Assembly: GCF_008064635.1 (NCBI RefSeq) | Contig: NZ_VRYZ01000002.1 | Span: forward strand, 372,001 to 436,000 | Source: Parahaliea aestuarii | Lineage (GTDB): Bacteria; Pseudomonadota; Gammaproteobacteria; Pseudomonadales; Halieaceae | Reading direction: 5' to 3' | Length of the DNA: 64,000 bases | In this document: one piece after another, positions 17,005-25,174 of the stretch | Layout: each line of letters begins with the position of its first letter | How positions within the stretch are numbered: the first letter of the stretch is position 1 | The notes under the pieces: model-generated | The model's input: the letters and a program-made list of their open reading frames with translations, nothing else | What the model was told of the DNA's origin: nothing | Databases searched by the model: none | Position numbers and translations under genes: made by a program

Positions 17005-19347
17005 TCAGAACACGGCGTAGCGCACCGTAAACAGGAATCTGTAGTCGTCGTTGGATATTTCGCCGGAAAAGTCGTCGCTGGTCTGTTCGCCCCCGGCAAA
17101 GGCCAGGCTGGTTTCCAGGCTCAGCCTGTTACGCCAGCTGTAATCCAGCGCCAGCCCGTAACCCCACAGCGTGGCGCTGCTGGAACTCGCGTTGCCTACA
17201 GCGTTGGCCTCGCCGTAGCCGCCTTCCAGGAAGGGGCCGATCTTGAGCGAGTGCCGGGCGCTTTCCAGGCCCAGCCAGGCGGCGGCAATATCCACCTGCC
17301 ACTGAAGGCTGGCATAGGCCAGCGAGTCAGCGGTGAAATCAGAGGTATCGTAGGCGCGAACACCGTAGGGCCCGCCGAGCGGTGTCTGTTCAAACGAGGG
17401 CAATACGTCTTCGCTGTAGCTGCCGGTAAAACGCAGGCCCAGGTGGCTGCGATTGGCATTGATGCCGAGCGGAATCAGCATGGAAGTATCGCTGTTGAGC
17501 AGCAGCCGGGTGTAGTCCTTGCCCAGTCGCGGATCGAAGGGCTCCTTGCGCTCGCCGTAAAGCAGCGATGCCTGCCAGCCGGTGATCGCGCGCAGCTGCC
17601 GCTGCAGGAAGTCGCCGCTGGCGAGCAGTTCCGCGCCCTGTACTTCCACGGTCTGTTCACTGACCGTCACATTGCCATCCAGCGGCAGCGACACACCGAG
17701 TTCGGAGCGTTTCTGGTAACCCTGCAGGCCCATCTCCATATTGACCTCGCGACTGCGCAGCCACTTGAAGTTGTAGCCCGCGAAAGCGCTGGTCACATCA
17801 CCCACGATCAACACGCTGGTGCCCGTGCGGGAATCGATGGATTCGTAATTGTGGGTGTTCCAGGCGGCGGTCAGTTCGTGCCGGGTGCCAAACACCGGCA
17901 CCCGGTAGCTGACGAAGCCATAGGTGGAGTTTGAGGGCTCGGTGGATTGCAGTATCCCGAGATTCAGTTCATCGCCCAGCCCCAGCGGGCCGAGCCAGTC
18001 GGCCAGCGCCAGGTAGCGCTGCTCGCCGGTGAACTCGGAACCGTAGTTGTCGGCCACCAGGCTGAGCTGGAAGCGCCGCTCGCGCACGTCCAGCACCAGC
18101 CGGGTTTCCCCGGCCCGGTCGCCGGGCTCGAACAGCCCGGATTCAATGGTCACCCCCGGCAGGTCATTGACGCTGAAATAGGCCGAGTAGATATCCCGTG
18201 TCACCTCCTGGCCAATGTAGGCGCGGAAGGGGTTGAGAATAATCTCCGGCGAATAGTAGAGCTCCTCGGCATTGCGCAGCACCACATCGCCCAGCACCCC
18301 GAAAGATACCTTCAGCTCGAGCTCGCCGGTGGCGCGCCGGAACTCCTGCTGCGGTACATAGACGTTGGCCAGAAAGTAGCCCTGCTGGCGATACCAGACC
18401 TGCAGGCTGTCGGCAATCTGCTTGAGTTCTTCGAAATTCACACCGAGGGGGCGGCGCACTTTGTCCAGTTGCAGCATCAGCGGAAGCTGCATGTCAGGCT
18501 GCAGGTTGCTGCCCCCCACGCTGTCGGTGTACAGCGCACCCAGCGCCTCCACCACACTGAGCAACTCGATGGCCGGGATGCCGCTGGCGCTGTCCGCGGC
18601 AAAACCCATGGCCTGGCGGCGGCGTTCCTCCAGCAGGGCGTCCTGGCCGCTGGTATCCAGCGTACTCGCGGCGCTGGTATCACTGTTATCGAGGGCCAGG
18701 TGATTCACCCACACGGTCTGGGCATTGGCTTCCAGGGAGCAGGATTCGGGGTCCTCGACCACGTCGATGACAATGGATTCAGGCAGCGCCCGCCGCTCAC
18801 CTCGCGCAGAGGCCGAGAGACATTCGCCGTTTTCACGCGCCAGTTCGGTGAAGCGCCGGGCGAGGAAGTGGCCGAAGCTGAAACCGATGCTGTCCAGGTA
18901 CTCGCTGCGGGCGCCGCTGGCCGGCAGCGCCTCGCCCTGCAGATTGAAGTAGATGTTGAACAGCTGGTCGAGCTGGGCGCTGTTCAGCTGCACCCCGCGC
19001 AGGGACACCGGGGCGCCGATATCCAGCTCGGGAAACAGCAAAAACAGGTAGTCCGCCAGTGGCGCCAGGGAGGCCTCGCTGAAACGGTGCTCTATCGCCT
19101 GCAGTGCCTGGGCGTCGTCATGCGCGCTGTACAGCAACTTATTGACGGCGTCGGCCTGCTCTCCGGCCGCCTGGTCCGCGTACACCTCCAGCGGAATCCG
19201 CTGCCCCAGCCACTCGGTCTGGGTCGCCAGGAAGGGCCCGGATGCCGCCGCCCCACTCGACAGGAGTAGGCCGGCAAAGGCCAGGGCCAGCGGTCGTATG
19301 ACGCGACAGCGACCGGGGCCACACGGCTGCTTTCTGCTCCCGCTCAT
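17005..19347 (-). CDS. TpsB outer-membrane transporter (ShlB/FhaC/HecB family) with a long N-terminal extension
   Basis: 780 residues, about 200 longer than a typical FhaC/ShlB. A signal peptide (ALAFAGLLLSSGAAASG, about residues 21-37) is followed by an unfamiliar periplasmic region of about 250 residues. The TpsB POTRA segment then begins near residue 300 (VNFEELKQIADSLQVWYRQQ, then GYFLANVYVPQQEF and a short VSFGVLGDVVLRN strand). The C-terminal half has barrel features: LSLVADNYGSEFTGEQRY, LGLRFTGSYSEDVLPSFEQ, the conserved GGPYGVRAYDTSD block (lid/loop L6 area), and a final strand DDYRFLFTVRYAVF ending in Phe. It exports the adjacent TpsA across the outer membrane. It starts 47 bases after the kinase stop and ends 14 bases before TpsA, consistent with one operon. 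The extra N-terminal domain could interact with the kinase output or the wall; that is speculation. Confidence 0.93.
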   Translation of the reverse strand: MSGSRKQPCGPGRCRVIRPLALAFAGLLLSSGAAASGPFLATQTEWLGQRIPLEVYADQAAGEQADAVNKLLYSAHDDAQALQAIEHRFSEASLAPLADYLFLLFPELDIGAPVSLRGVQLNSAQLDQLFNIYFNLQGEALPASGARSEYLDSIGFSFGHFLARRFTELARENGECLSASARGERRALPESIVIDVVEDPESCSLEANAQTVWVNHLALDNSDTSAASTLDTSGQDALLEERRRQAMGFAADSASGIPAIELLSVVEALGALYTDSVGGSNLQPDMQLPLMLQLDKVRRPLGVNFEELKQIADSLQVWYRQQGYFLANVYVPQQEFRRATGELELKVSFGVLGDVVLRNAEELYYSPEIILNPFRAYIGQEVTRDIYSAYFSVNDLPGVTIESGLFEPGDRAGETRLVLDVRERRFQLSLVADNYGSEFTGEQRYLALADWLGPLGLGDELNLGILQSTEPSNSTYGFVSYRVPVFGTRHELTAAWNTHNYESIDSRTGTSVLIVGDVTSAFAGYNFKWLRSREVNMEMGLQGYQKRSELGVSLPLDGNVTVSEQTVEVQGAELLASGDFLQRQLRAITGWQASLLYGERKEPFDPRLGKDYTRLLLNSDTSMLIPLGINANRSHLGLRFTGSYSEDVLPSFEQTPLGGPYGVRAYDTSDFTADSLAYASLQWQVDIAAAWLGLESARHSLKIGPFLEGGYGEANAVGNASSSSATLWGYGLALDYSWRNRLSLETSLAFAGGEQTSDDFSGEISNDDYRFLFTVRYAVF

Positions 19348-19394
19348 GGCGTGCCCCGGCGACGGATGCGGTTCACAATGGGGTTGGTGTCCAT

Positions 19395-22271
19395 TTATGG
19401 CAGGGTTCTCATCACCCGAAAGCCCGTGACCTCATCGCCATTCGGCACCGCATCCGCCACCGTGGCCAGCGTGCAGTCGTCCATCGGGTCGAGACGCGAA
19501 CCGCCGACCGCGCGCACGGCGTCGGCATCGCGCACCAGTTCGCGCGCGTTGCCCACATAATTCACCAGCCCCCAGGCGTTGCTCCTGCCGGTATCTGCCG
19601 GCAACAGCACCCGCCCCTTCACAATGCCCCGCGAATCCAGGTAGCAGTTGCGGCCGGTATCCAGCTCGGCTTCAACACTGGTGGCAGCACGGCGCCACTG
19701 TTCCAGCTCCGGCAACTGGTAGTGAAAGCCGGTGGAGGCGCTGAGCCAGTCCAGGTAGCCCTGCAGTTCGCTCAGCGAGCGCCCGGTGACCGGCAGCAGG
19801 GGATCGGCCGCGGAAGCGCTGCAATCGCCGGTGGCCTCGCAGTACTGGTTGAACTCCCCGACGGTAATCTCGTACTTGCCGATGGCGTAGGCGCCCTGCG
19901 CCCCGGCCCCTGGCACCATCACCAGCACCGGGCCCTTCAGGTCGGAGCCGAACAGCCGGTCCTGGCAGGTGTAGCGCTCACCGCGCCCGGCGAAGGAATC
20001 CTTGCAGTTGTTCCAGGGGGTTATCGGCAGCGCGGCCAGTCGCGAAGCGTGCGCCGGGAAGGCCTGCGAGGCCTGGGCGAGTACGCTCTTCGCCGCCGCG
20101 GGATCGGAGAAACCGTAAATCTGGATACACTCGCCCAGCTTGTCGACGTAGCCCTGCTGCAGACTCGATACCTGCTCGCCAAAGTCCACCACAAAGCGCT
20201 GCCGCTGATTCGCCAGCAGGGCGGCGAGCGCCGGGATATCGTAGCTGAAGGTGCCGCCCCGACCGGTGCGATCGAGGGTATTGGCGCACTTGCCGAGATC
20301 GGCGTTTACCGCCTCGTCCGACGCCGTCAGTTCCAACTCCAGAGCCGCCAGACGCTGGGCGCGCTCGGCCTCGGCAGCCTCCCGCGCCAGGGCGGCGTTG
20401 GCCGCGCGGTAGGCGGCTTCGGCGTCTTCCAGACCCTGGCGGGTTTCGCGCAGGCGCGGCGCCCCGGGATAGAGTGATTCCGCCTGTGTAATGCTGGAGC
20501 GCGCACTGACAAAGCGCTCCTGTTCGTACTCCCTGCGGGCAAATTCGAGATAGCTGTCCGCCACCTGGTGCTGGTAGTTCTCCAGCCAGTTCTGCAGATT
20601 GGCGGCGGCCTTGTCGCGCCGGGCCTGCTCCGCCTCGCGCATCGGTTCCAGCACGCTCTGGTCGGTAACTTTCGCATCGACCAGCAGCTGCTCCCAGGGC
20701 TGCGCGCTGTAGACCGACGCCAGAATGTCGCGCTGCCGGTCGGTCTGCTGCTGCCAGGCCTCGGTGCCGTCGAAGGCAAAGCGCCGCTGGTCCAGCGCGT
20801 TTTTCATTTCTTCCACCCGGGCCTGCAGGCTGCGGAAGTTGCCGTCGAGCTGGGCCTGGACACCCTTGGCGGCTTCCAGTGCTTTGGAACGCTCCGATAG
20901 CAGCGCCTCCTGGGCCTGAATCTCGGCCTTGCGCTCCTCCTCGCCCAGCTTGGAGTCGAGGCCCTGCCAGACGCCGACACCCCCGATCACCACCGCGATG
21001 GCGGCAGTGGCAGCGAAACCCCAGGCCCAGGGATGGGCCACCGGTGCGAAGCGATCGAGAAAATCATCGATGCTGTCGAAGCGGTCTTCCCGGTGCAGCG
21101 CGATGGCCCGCTTCAGGGCCCGCCATTTGCGCAGTGGCAGTTTGGCCGGGCGCACCGGCGTCAGGCCCTTGTTCTTGACCTCGTGGGCCGGCATCTTGTT
21201 GTAGGGATGCTTGCCGGTCAGCAGTTGATAGGCAATGCAGCCCAGCGCGTACAGGTCGTCGCGGGCCTCGGGTTCCATGCCGGCGAGCATTTCGAGACTC
21301 GCGTAAGCGGGCGTCAGCGCACCGAGCGAACCGGGGTCGAAAATGGTCTTGTCGTCATCCGAGGTGTCGGCTTCGGCGTGGGTCACCGCCCGCGCAATAC
21401 CGAAATCCAGCACCTTGACCTTGTCGTTGCCGGTCAGGAAGACGTTGCCGGGCTTGAAGTCGGCGTGGATGATGCGGTTGGCGTGGGCGTGGGACAGCGC
21501 CGCCCCCATGTCGCGGATGTAGCGCATGACATCGTCGAGGGGGATGCCGCCCGGGTGATTGTCGATGTACTCGGTAAAGGGGTGCCCCTGCAACAACTCC
21601 ATGGTCATGAAGACCGAGTCGCCATCGCGGTCGAAGTCGAATACCTGGACGATGTTGGGGTGGGCCAGGGTCTGCGATTTGCGCGCTTCCCGCTGCAGCG
21701 ATACGAAGGCCGCGGGGTGCTCGCGGAAGTCCTCGTTGAGCAGCTTGATCGCCACCCAGGGGTCGCGGTCCCGGGCCTCGACCTTGCGCAGGTCCTGGGC
21801 CTTGTACACCGAGCCCATGCCGCCGACGCCCAGCAGTTGCTTGAGCACGAAACGGTCCTTGATCACCGTGTCGCCCCTGGCGCGGATGGCCTTCACATCG
21901 AGCAGTTCACTGGAGGCCTTGAGGTGAGTGGGTTCCGCGCTGCTCTTCTTTTTGATCGCGTCCAGTTCGCTGACGCTGACCATTACCGTTTCGCCGCTCT
22001 GGACGATGGTTTCATCGCCGGCGCTGTCGGCGTCCGGCACGGGAATCATCACCTGGGTAGCGTCGACGGCGGCCACTGTCTGGTCGTCGCTGTCGGGCAG
22101 GATCACCCGGGTGACATCGTCCTCCGCAGGCGGCATGCGCCGGGTCGGGTCGGTACCGGCAGGCGTGTTGGCGGACTCCCCCTGTGGCATGACACGGGTC
22201 TTGTCGTCCCCGGCTTCGTCGCGTCTGTTGGTAGTGTCCGGCGGCGCAGCGTCAGATTTTTTTGTCGACAT
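19395..22271 (-). CDS. membrane-anchored Ser/Thr protein kinase with C-terminal formylglycine-generating-enzyme-like domain (PpkA-like)
   Basis: 958 residues. Residues 1-125 are a disordered acidic region with five DxTxV/M-like motifs (Thr25, 43, 54, 72 and 88). The kinase domain spans about 140-410: glycine loop GVGGMGSVY (148-156), ATP lysine K176 in VAIKLL, catalytic HADFKPGN (269-276, with D271), DFG 289-291 and an activation segment containing KTIFDP. One transmembrane helix lies at about 417-436. It is followed by a long periplasmic coiled-coil-rich stretch (about 440-660), then a C-terminal SUMF1/FGE-type domain (YAIGKYEITVGEFNQYC, LPELEQWRRAA, GNARELV, TGFRVMR). The same architecture occurs in T6SS-linked PpkA kinases. 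It probably phosphorylates cytoplasmic targets, first of all itself and the FHA protein's partners, in response to a periplasmic cue. It sits between the FHA gene and tpsB. Confidence 0.92.
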   Translation of the reverse strand: MSTKKSDAAPPDTTNRRDEAGDDKTRVMPQGESANTPAGTDPTRRMPPAEDDVTRVILPDSDDQTVAAVDATQVMIPVPDADSAGDETIVQSGETVMVSVSELDAIKKKSSAEPTHLKASSELLDVKAIRARGDTVIKDRFVLKQLLGVGGMGSVYKAQDLRKVEARDRDPWVAIKLLNEDFREHPAAFVSLQREARKSQTLAHPNIVQVFDFDRDGDSVFMTMELLQGHPFTEYIDNHPGGIPLDDVMRYIRDMGAALSHAHANRIIHADFKPGNVFLTGNDKVKVLDFGIARAVTHAEADTSDDDKTIFDPGSLGALTPAYASLEMLAGMEPEARDDLYALGCIAYQLLTGKHPYNKMPAHEVKNKGLTPVRPAKLPLRKWRALKRAIALHREDRFDSIDDFLDRFAPVAHPWAWGFAATAAIAVVIGGVGVWQGLDSKLGEEERKAEIQAQEALLSERSKALEAAKGVQAQLDGNFRSLQARVEEMKNALDQRRFAFDGTEAWQQQTDRQRDILASVYSAQPWEQLLVDAKVTDQSVLEPMREAEQARRDKAAANLQNWLENYQHQVADSYLEFARREYEQERFVSARSSITQAESLYPGAPRLRETRQGLEDAEAAYRAANAALAREAAEAERAQRLAALELELTASDEAVNADLGKCANTLDRTGRGGTFSYDIPALAALLANQRQRFVVDFGEQVSSLQQGYVDKLGECIQIYGFSDPAAAKSVLAQASQAFPAHASRLAALPITPWNNCKDSFAGRGERYTCQDRLFGSDLKGPVLVMVPGAGAQGAYAIGKYEITVGEFNQYCEATGDCSASAADPLLPVTGRSLSELQGYLDWLSASTGFHYQLPELEQWRRAATSVEAELDTGRNCYLDSRGIVKGRVLLPADTGRSNAWGLVNYVGNARELVRDADAVRAVGGSRLDPMDDCTLATVADAVPNGDEVTGFRVMRTLP

Positions 22272-22344
22272 AACAGATGTCTTCTCGCACCAGTAAAGGC
22301 GGGACCGCGGCCGTCATGGCTGCAGGCTCGCCCGGTCTCAGGCC

Positions 22345-23355
22345 TTAGGAAGCATGTTTTTGACGTTCTTTTTTCAGTTTGCGGAGGTTTTCGCTGTAGG
22401 CCGCGGAAAACTCCCTCAGGAAAGCTTCATGCACGCTGTCCGCACCGTTGGCGGCAATGGATTCGTACAGGTTGGTATAGTCTTCCCAGAGTTTGCCCTT
22501 GCCGGAAAACAGCTTCCCTGCGCCTTTCGCCGCGGGCAATTTCGCTTCCAGCGCACTGGGCTCGAAGCGCGCCACCACCTGCTGATACACCTGCAGGGTG
22601 GCCGCCATCATCGCCACCTGGTGGTCGCCGATATCATGGAATGCCTCCACCAGCGCCTGCTCCGGCGGCAGGTAGGCATCGCCCGACTTGGCGAACATGC
22701 GTTCGATGGCGTCGTCCGCTGTGGCCGACACCTTGAGGGCATTGTTGTCGGAGCGCTGGATAACGGTGTTATCCATTTTCAGTTGCTGCTTGACCTGCCG
22801 GCGGGCCGACAGTACCTCCATCACATTGCCGATGCAGCTGCGCAGCAGCGCGGTCACTTCATCGGGCAGGCTGTGCAGGCGGGACTCGCTCATCCCGTGC
22901 AGCCCCAGGCGCAGGGCCAGTTCCACCGCCATGTCGTCATCGGAAACGGCCGTGTGGTGACTCTGGTCAAACGAAATTACATCCGCTGCGGCCGGCTTCG
23001 GTGCAGGTGCCTCCGCCGCAGCCACGCCGCCCTCGGACACTTCGAACAGCAGCAGGTATTCCCCCACCCGCAGTTCGGTGACCGCACCCAGTTCAGCCGA
23101 GTTACCCACGCCGAGGGGCACCAGGTCCCCGTCGAGAAAGAGGCCATTGGTACTCTGGTCGTAAACCGTATAGCGGCCCTGGCTGAACTCCACCAGGCCG
23201 TGGCGGGAGGAAACAAAGCTGAGGGGGTCGGGAAGTACAAGATCGTTGGACTGGGCGCGGCCGAAGGTCAGCCCCCGATCCACAAAGCTGAATCGCTCGC
23301 CCACCATCTGGTGGCACCCCGTGGGTGCACGTACGACTTTTATACTTAGCTGCAT
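22345..23355 (-). CDS. FHA-domain protein with TagH-type C-terminal domain
   Basis: 336 residues, cytoplasmic. The N-terminal FHA domain (about 1-105) has the phosphothreonine-pocket signatures FGRAQSNDLVLPD, VSSRHGLVEF and YTVYDQSTNGLFLDG (Gly-Arg, Ser-x-x-His and Thr-Asn-Gly landmarks). After a linker, the C-terminal half (about 230-336) matches the helical domain of T6SS FHA proteins (YLPPEQALVEAFHDIGDHQVA, RFEPSALEAKLP, GKLWEDYTNLYESI, FLREFSAAYSENLRKLK). In T6SS loci TagH binds phospho-Thr partners and tunes secretion, but no T6SS structural gene is in this window. A GGAGGG ribosome site precedes the ATG. It is the first gene of the minus-strand FHA-kinase-TpsB-TpsA run, with 73 bases to the kinase. 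Confidence 0.9.
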   Translation of the reverse strand: MQLSIKVVRAPTGCHQMVGERFSFVDRGLTFGRAQSNDLVLPDPLSFVSSRHGLVEFSQGRYTVYDQSTNGLFLDGDLVPLGVGNSAELGAVTELRVGEYLLLFEVSEGGVAAAEAPAPKPAAADVISFDQSHHTAVSDDDMAVELALRLGLHGMSESRLHSLPDEVTALLRSCIGNVMEVLSARRQVKQQLKMDNTVIQRSDNNALKVSATADDAIERMFAKSGDAYLPPEQALVEAFHDIGDHQVAMMAATLQVYQQVVARFEPSALEAKLPAAKGAGKLFSGKGKLWEDYTNLYESIAANGADSVHEAFLREFSAAYSENLRKLKKERQKHAS

Positions 23356-23655
23356 AATCCCTGTCGGCCCTCCTTTGGTAACAACAGCAGAAGGCGCCTT
23401 TTAGTGAGTCCCTTTGGCGACTGATACTACCCCAGCCCCCGTGAAGATAACAGCCAATACCCGGCTTTCACGGCAATGTTTGCCAAAGTGTCCCTATATC
23501 GTGAAATGGATCAAAAATGGACGCCCGCATCGGGTTCATTTACCACTACCAGGGCGCCGGATTTCCGTGCACTGAAGACTTGCAGAGCAACGGCGCTTAA
23601 TTTTTAATAAGCCCACATTAACAATGACTGCCGGCGACACCGGGGGATACCCACC
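23356..23655. promoter_or_regulatory. divergent intergenic region between the FHA gene and the SDR gene
   Basis: 300 bases without a gene, between divergently transcribed units; it must hold the promoters for the FHA-kinase-TPS operon (minus) and the SDR operon (plus). The central part (about 23490-23635) is less GC-rich than the flanks. I could not assign a convincing -35/-10 pair or operator by eye. Confidence 0.4.
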
Positions 23656-24420
23656 ATGAACGACAGTACACAGTGGCCAGACTGCCGCTTCGACTACCGC
23701 GGCGCCCGGGTCCTGGTGACCGGCGGCAGCAATGGCATCGGCGCCGGCATTGCCGCCGCCTACCGGGAAGCGGGCGCCGAGGTCACCATCACCGGCACCC
23801 GCCCGGACGCCGGCGACTACGAGCAGGACTTCTCCGGCTATCGCTACCTGCCCCTGCAACTCACCGACAACCACAGCATTGACGCCTTGGCCGCGGCTCT
23901 GCCGGCACTCGACATCCTGGTCAACAACGCCGGGGGCAATTTCATGCTGGAGGACGAATACCAGCCGGAGGTGTTCGAGAAGTCCATCCAGGTCAACCTG
24001 CTCAGCGCCTACCGTCTGGCCCGGGCCTGCCACGGCAAACTCGCCGCCAGCAACCTGCCCGGCGGCGGCGCGGTGATCGGCCTCGCTTCCATGACCTCCT
24101 ACTTCGGGGTCGAGGTGGTGCCGGGCTACGGCGCCGCCAAGGCCGCCCTGGTGCAGCTGACCAAGACCCTGTCGATGGCCTGGGCAAAGGACAATATCCG
24201 CGTCAACGCGGTGGCTGCCGGACTGATCCACAGCAACATGACGGCGGGCTTCCTCGCCCATGAACAGGCCACCGCCCCCTCATTGGCGCGCACTCCCCTG
24301 GGCCGTTTCGGCCAGCCGCTGGATATCGCCGGACCGGTGCTTTTTCTCAGCAGCAGCGCCGCGGCCTACATCACCGGCCAGACCCTGCCGGTGGACGGGG
24401 GTTTCTCCATTGCCGGCTGA
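23656..24420 (+). CDS. SDR-family NAD(P)-dependent oxidoreductase
   Basis: 254 residues, classical short-chain dehydrogenase/reductase. The cofactor motif TGGSNGIG is at 22-29, the NNAGG motif at 90-94, the catalytic Ser near 145 and Tyr158-x3-Lys162 (YGAAK). The C-terminal DIAGPVLFLSSSAAAYITGQTLPVDGG is the usual substrate-loop end. It oxidises or reduces an alcohol or ketone; the specific substrate is not evident. It is followed at once by a TetR-type regulator whose start overlaps or touches this stop, then by a sulfotransferase, so the three form an operon. Confidence 0.94.
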   Translation: MNDSTQWPDCRFDYRGARVLVTGGSNGIGAGIAAAYREAGAEVTITGTRPDAGDYEQDFSGYRYLPLQLTDNHSIDALAAALPALDILVNNAGGNFMLEDEYQPEVFEKSIQVNLLSAYRLARACHGKLAASNLPGGGAVIGLASMTSYFGVEVVPGYGAAKAALVQLTKTLSMAWAKDNIRVNAVAAGLIHSNMTAGFLAHEQATAPSLARTPLGRFGQPLDIAGPVLFLSSSAAAYITGQTLPVDGGFSIAG

Positions 24421-25174
24421 GCAGAAGGTGGCCGGGGGCCAGGGCAGCCGCAGCGCCGCCACCCGCGCCCGCCTGATCGCGGTCGCCGAAAGCCTGTTTG
24501 CCGAACGCGGCATCCAGGGCGTTTCCCTCAGCGAGATCAACCGCGCCTCCAAACAGCGCAATTCCAATGCCTGCCAGTACCACTTCGGCAACAAGGATGG
24601 CCTGTTACAGGCCATCGTCGACAAGCACGTGCCGGCTATCGCCGCGCGCCGCAACCGCCTGCTGGACGAACTGGAACAGGCCCGGGCCCTGTCGCTGGAA
24701 GCGGTAGTGCGGGCCTGGGTGCAGCCGGTGGCGGAAAAACTGGAAGACCCGGACGGCGGCCGCGACTTCATCCGCGTCAACGCCGAACTCACCCCGACCC
24801 ACACCCTGGCCGTGCTGCGCCCGGACCGCATCGCCCTGCGGGCCGAGGGCGCCGACCGCCTGGCCCGCGCACTGCAGGCCACCCTCGCCCATCTTCCCGC
24901 CCCCCTTCGCGAACAGCGCCTGCAGCTCGCCTCCAGCCTGCTGTTCCACGGCCTGGCGGACCACTCCCGGGTGCAGGAAGATCTGCGGCGCAATCAGCGG
25001 GAGGGGCAACGGGAAGGTCGGCGGGACAGTGCCCGCCACGACAATGCCCTGTTCACCCACAGCCTGATCGATGCCATCTGCGCCATGCTGGCCAGCGCGC
25101 CATCCGCACCCACCTCAACCCGCCTCGCCGACGTTGAGGAAACCGCCACCAACGCCACGGGAACATCCGCATGA
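24410..25174 (+). CDS. TetR/AcrR-family transcriptional regulator
   Basis: About 254 residues if translation starts at TTG 24410 (overlapping the SDR stop by 11 bases) or 248 residues from GTG 24428; there is no ATG in frame near the start and the choice is uncertain. The N-terminal helix-turn-helix reads TRARLIAVAESLFAERGIQGVSLSEINRASKQ, then NACQYHFGNKDGLLQAIVDKH, the standard TetR DNA-binding pattern. The C-terminal ligand-binding half is helical and unassigned. The stop overlaps the sulfotransferase ATG (ATGA). It probably autoregulates this SDR-regulator-sulfotransferase operon in response to a lipid- or steroid-like ligand; that is inference from its partners. Confidence 0.88.
   Translation: MPAEQKVAGGQGSRSAATRARLIAVAESLFAERGIQGVSLSEINRASKQRNSNACQYHFGNKDGLLQAIVDKHVPAIAARRNRLLDELEQARALSLEAVVRAWVQPVAEKLEDPDGGRDFIRVNAELTPTHTLAVLRPDRIALRAEGADRLARALQATLAHLPAPLREQRLQLASSLLFHGLADHSRVQEDLRRNQREGQREGRRDSARHDNALFTHSLIDAICAMLASAPSAPTSTRLADVEETATNATGTSA

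Noticed and set aside
19395-23355. part of a type VI secretion locus
   Set aside because: The FHA protein and kinase are T6SS-like, but no sheath, tube, baseplate or TssJLM gene lies in the window; the genes lead into a TPS pair instead.
24260-24409. longer N-terminus of the TetR regulator
   Set aside because: This part overlaps the SDR coding region in another frame and has no homology; starts at 24410 or 24428 fit the helix-turn-helix position.
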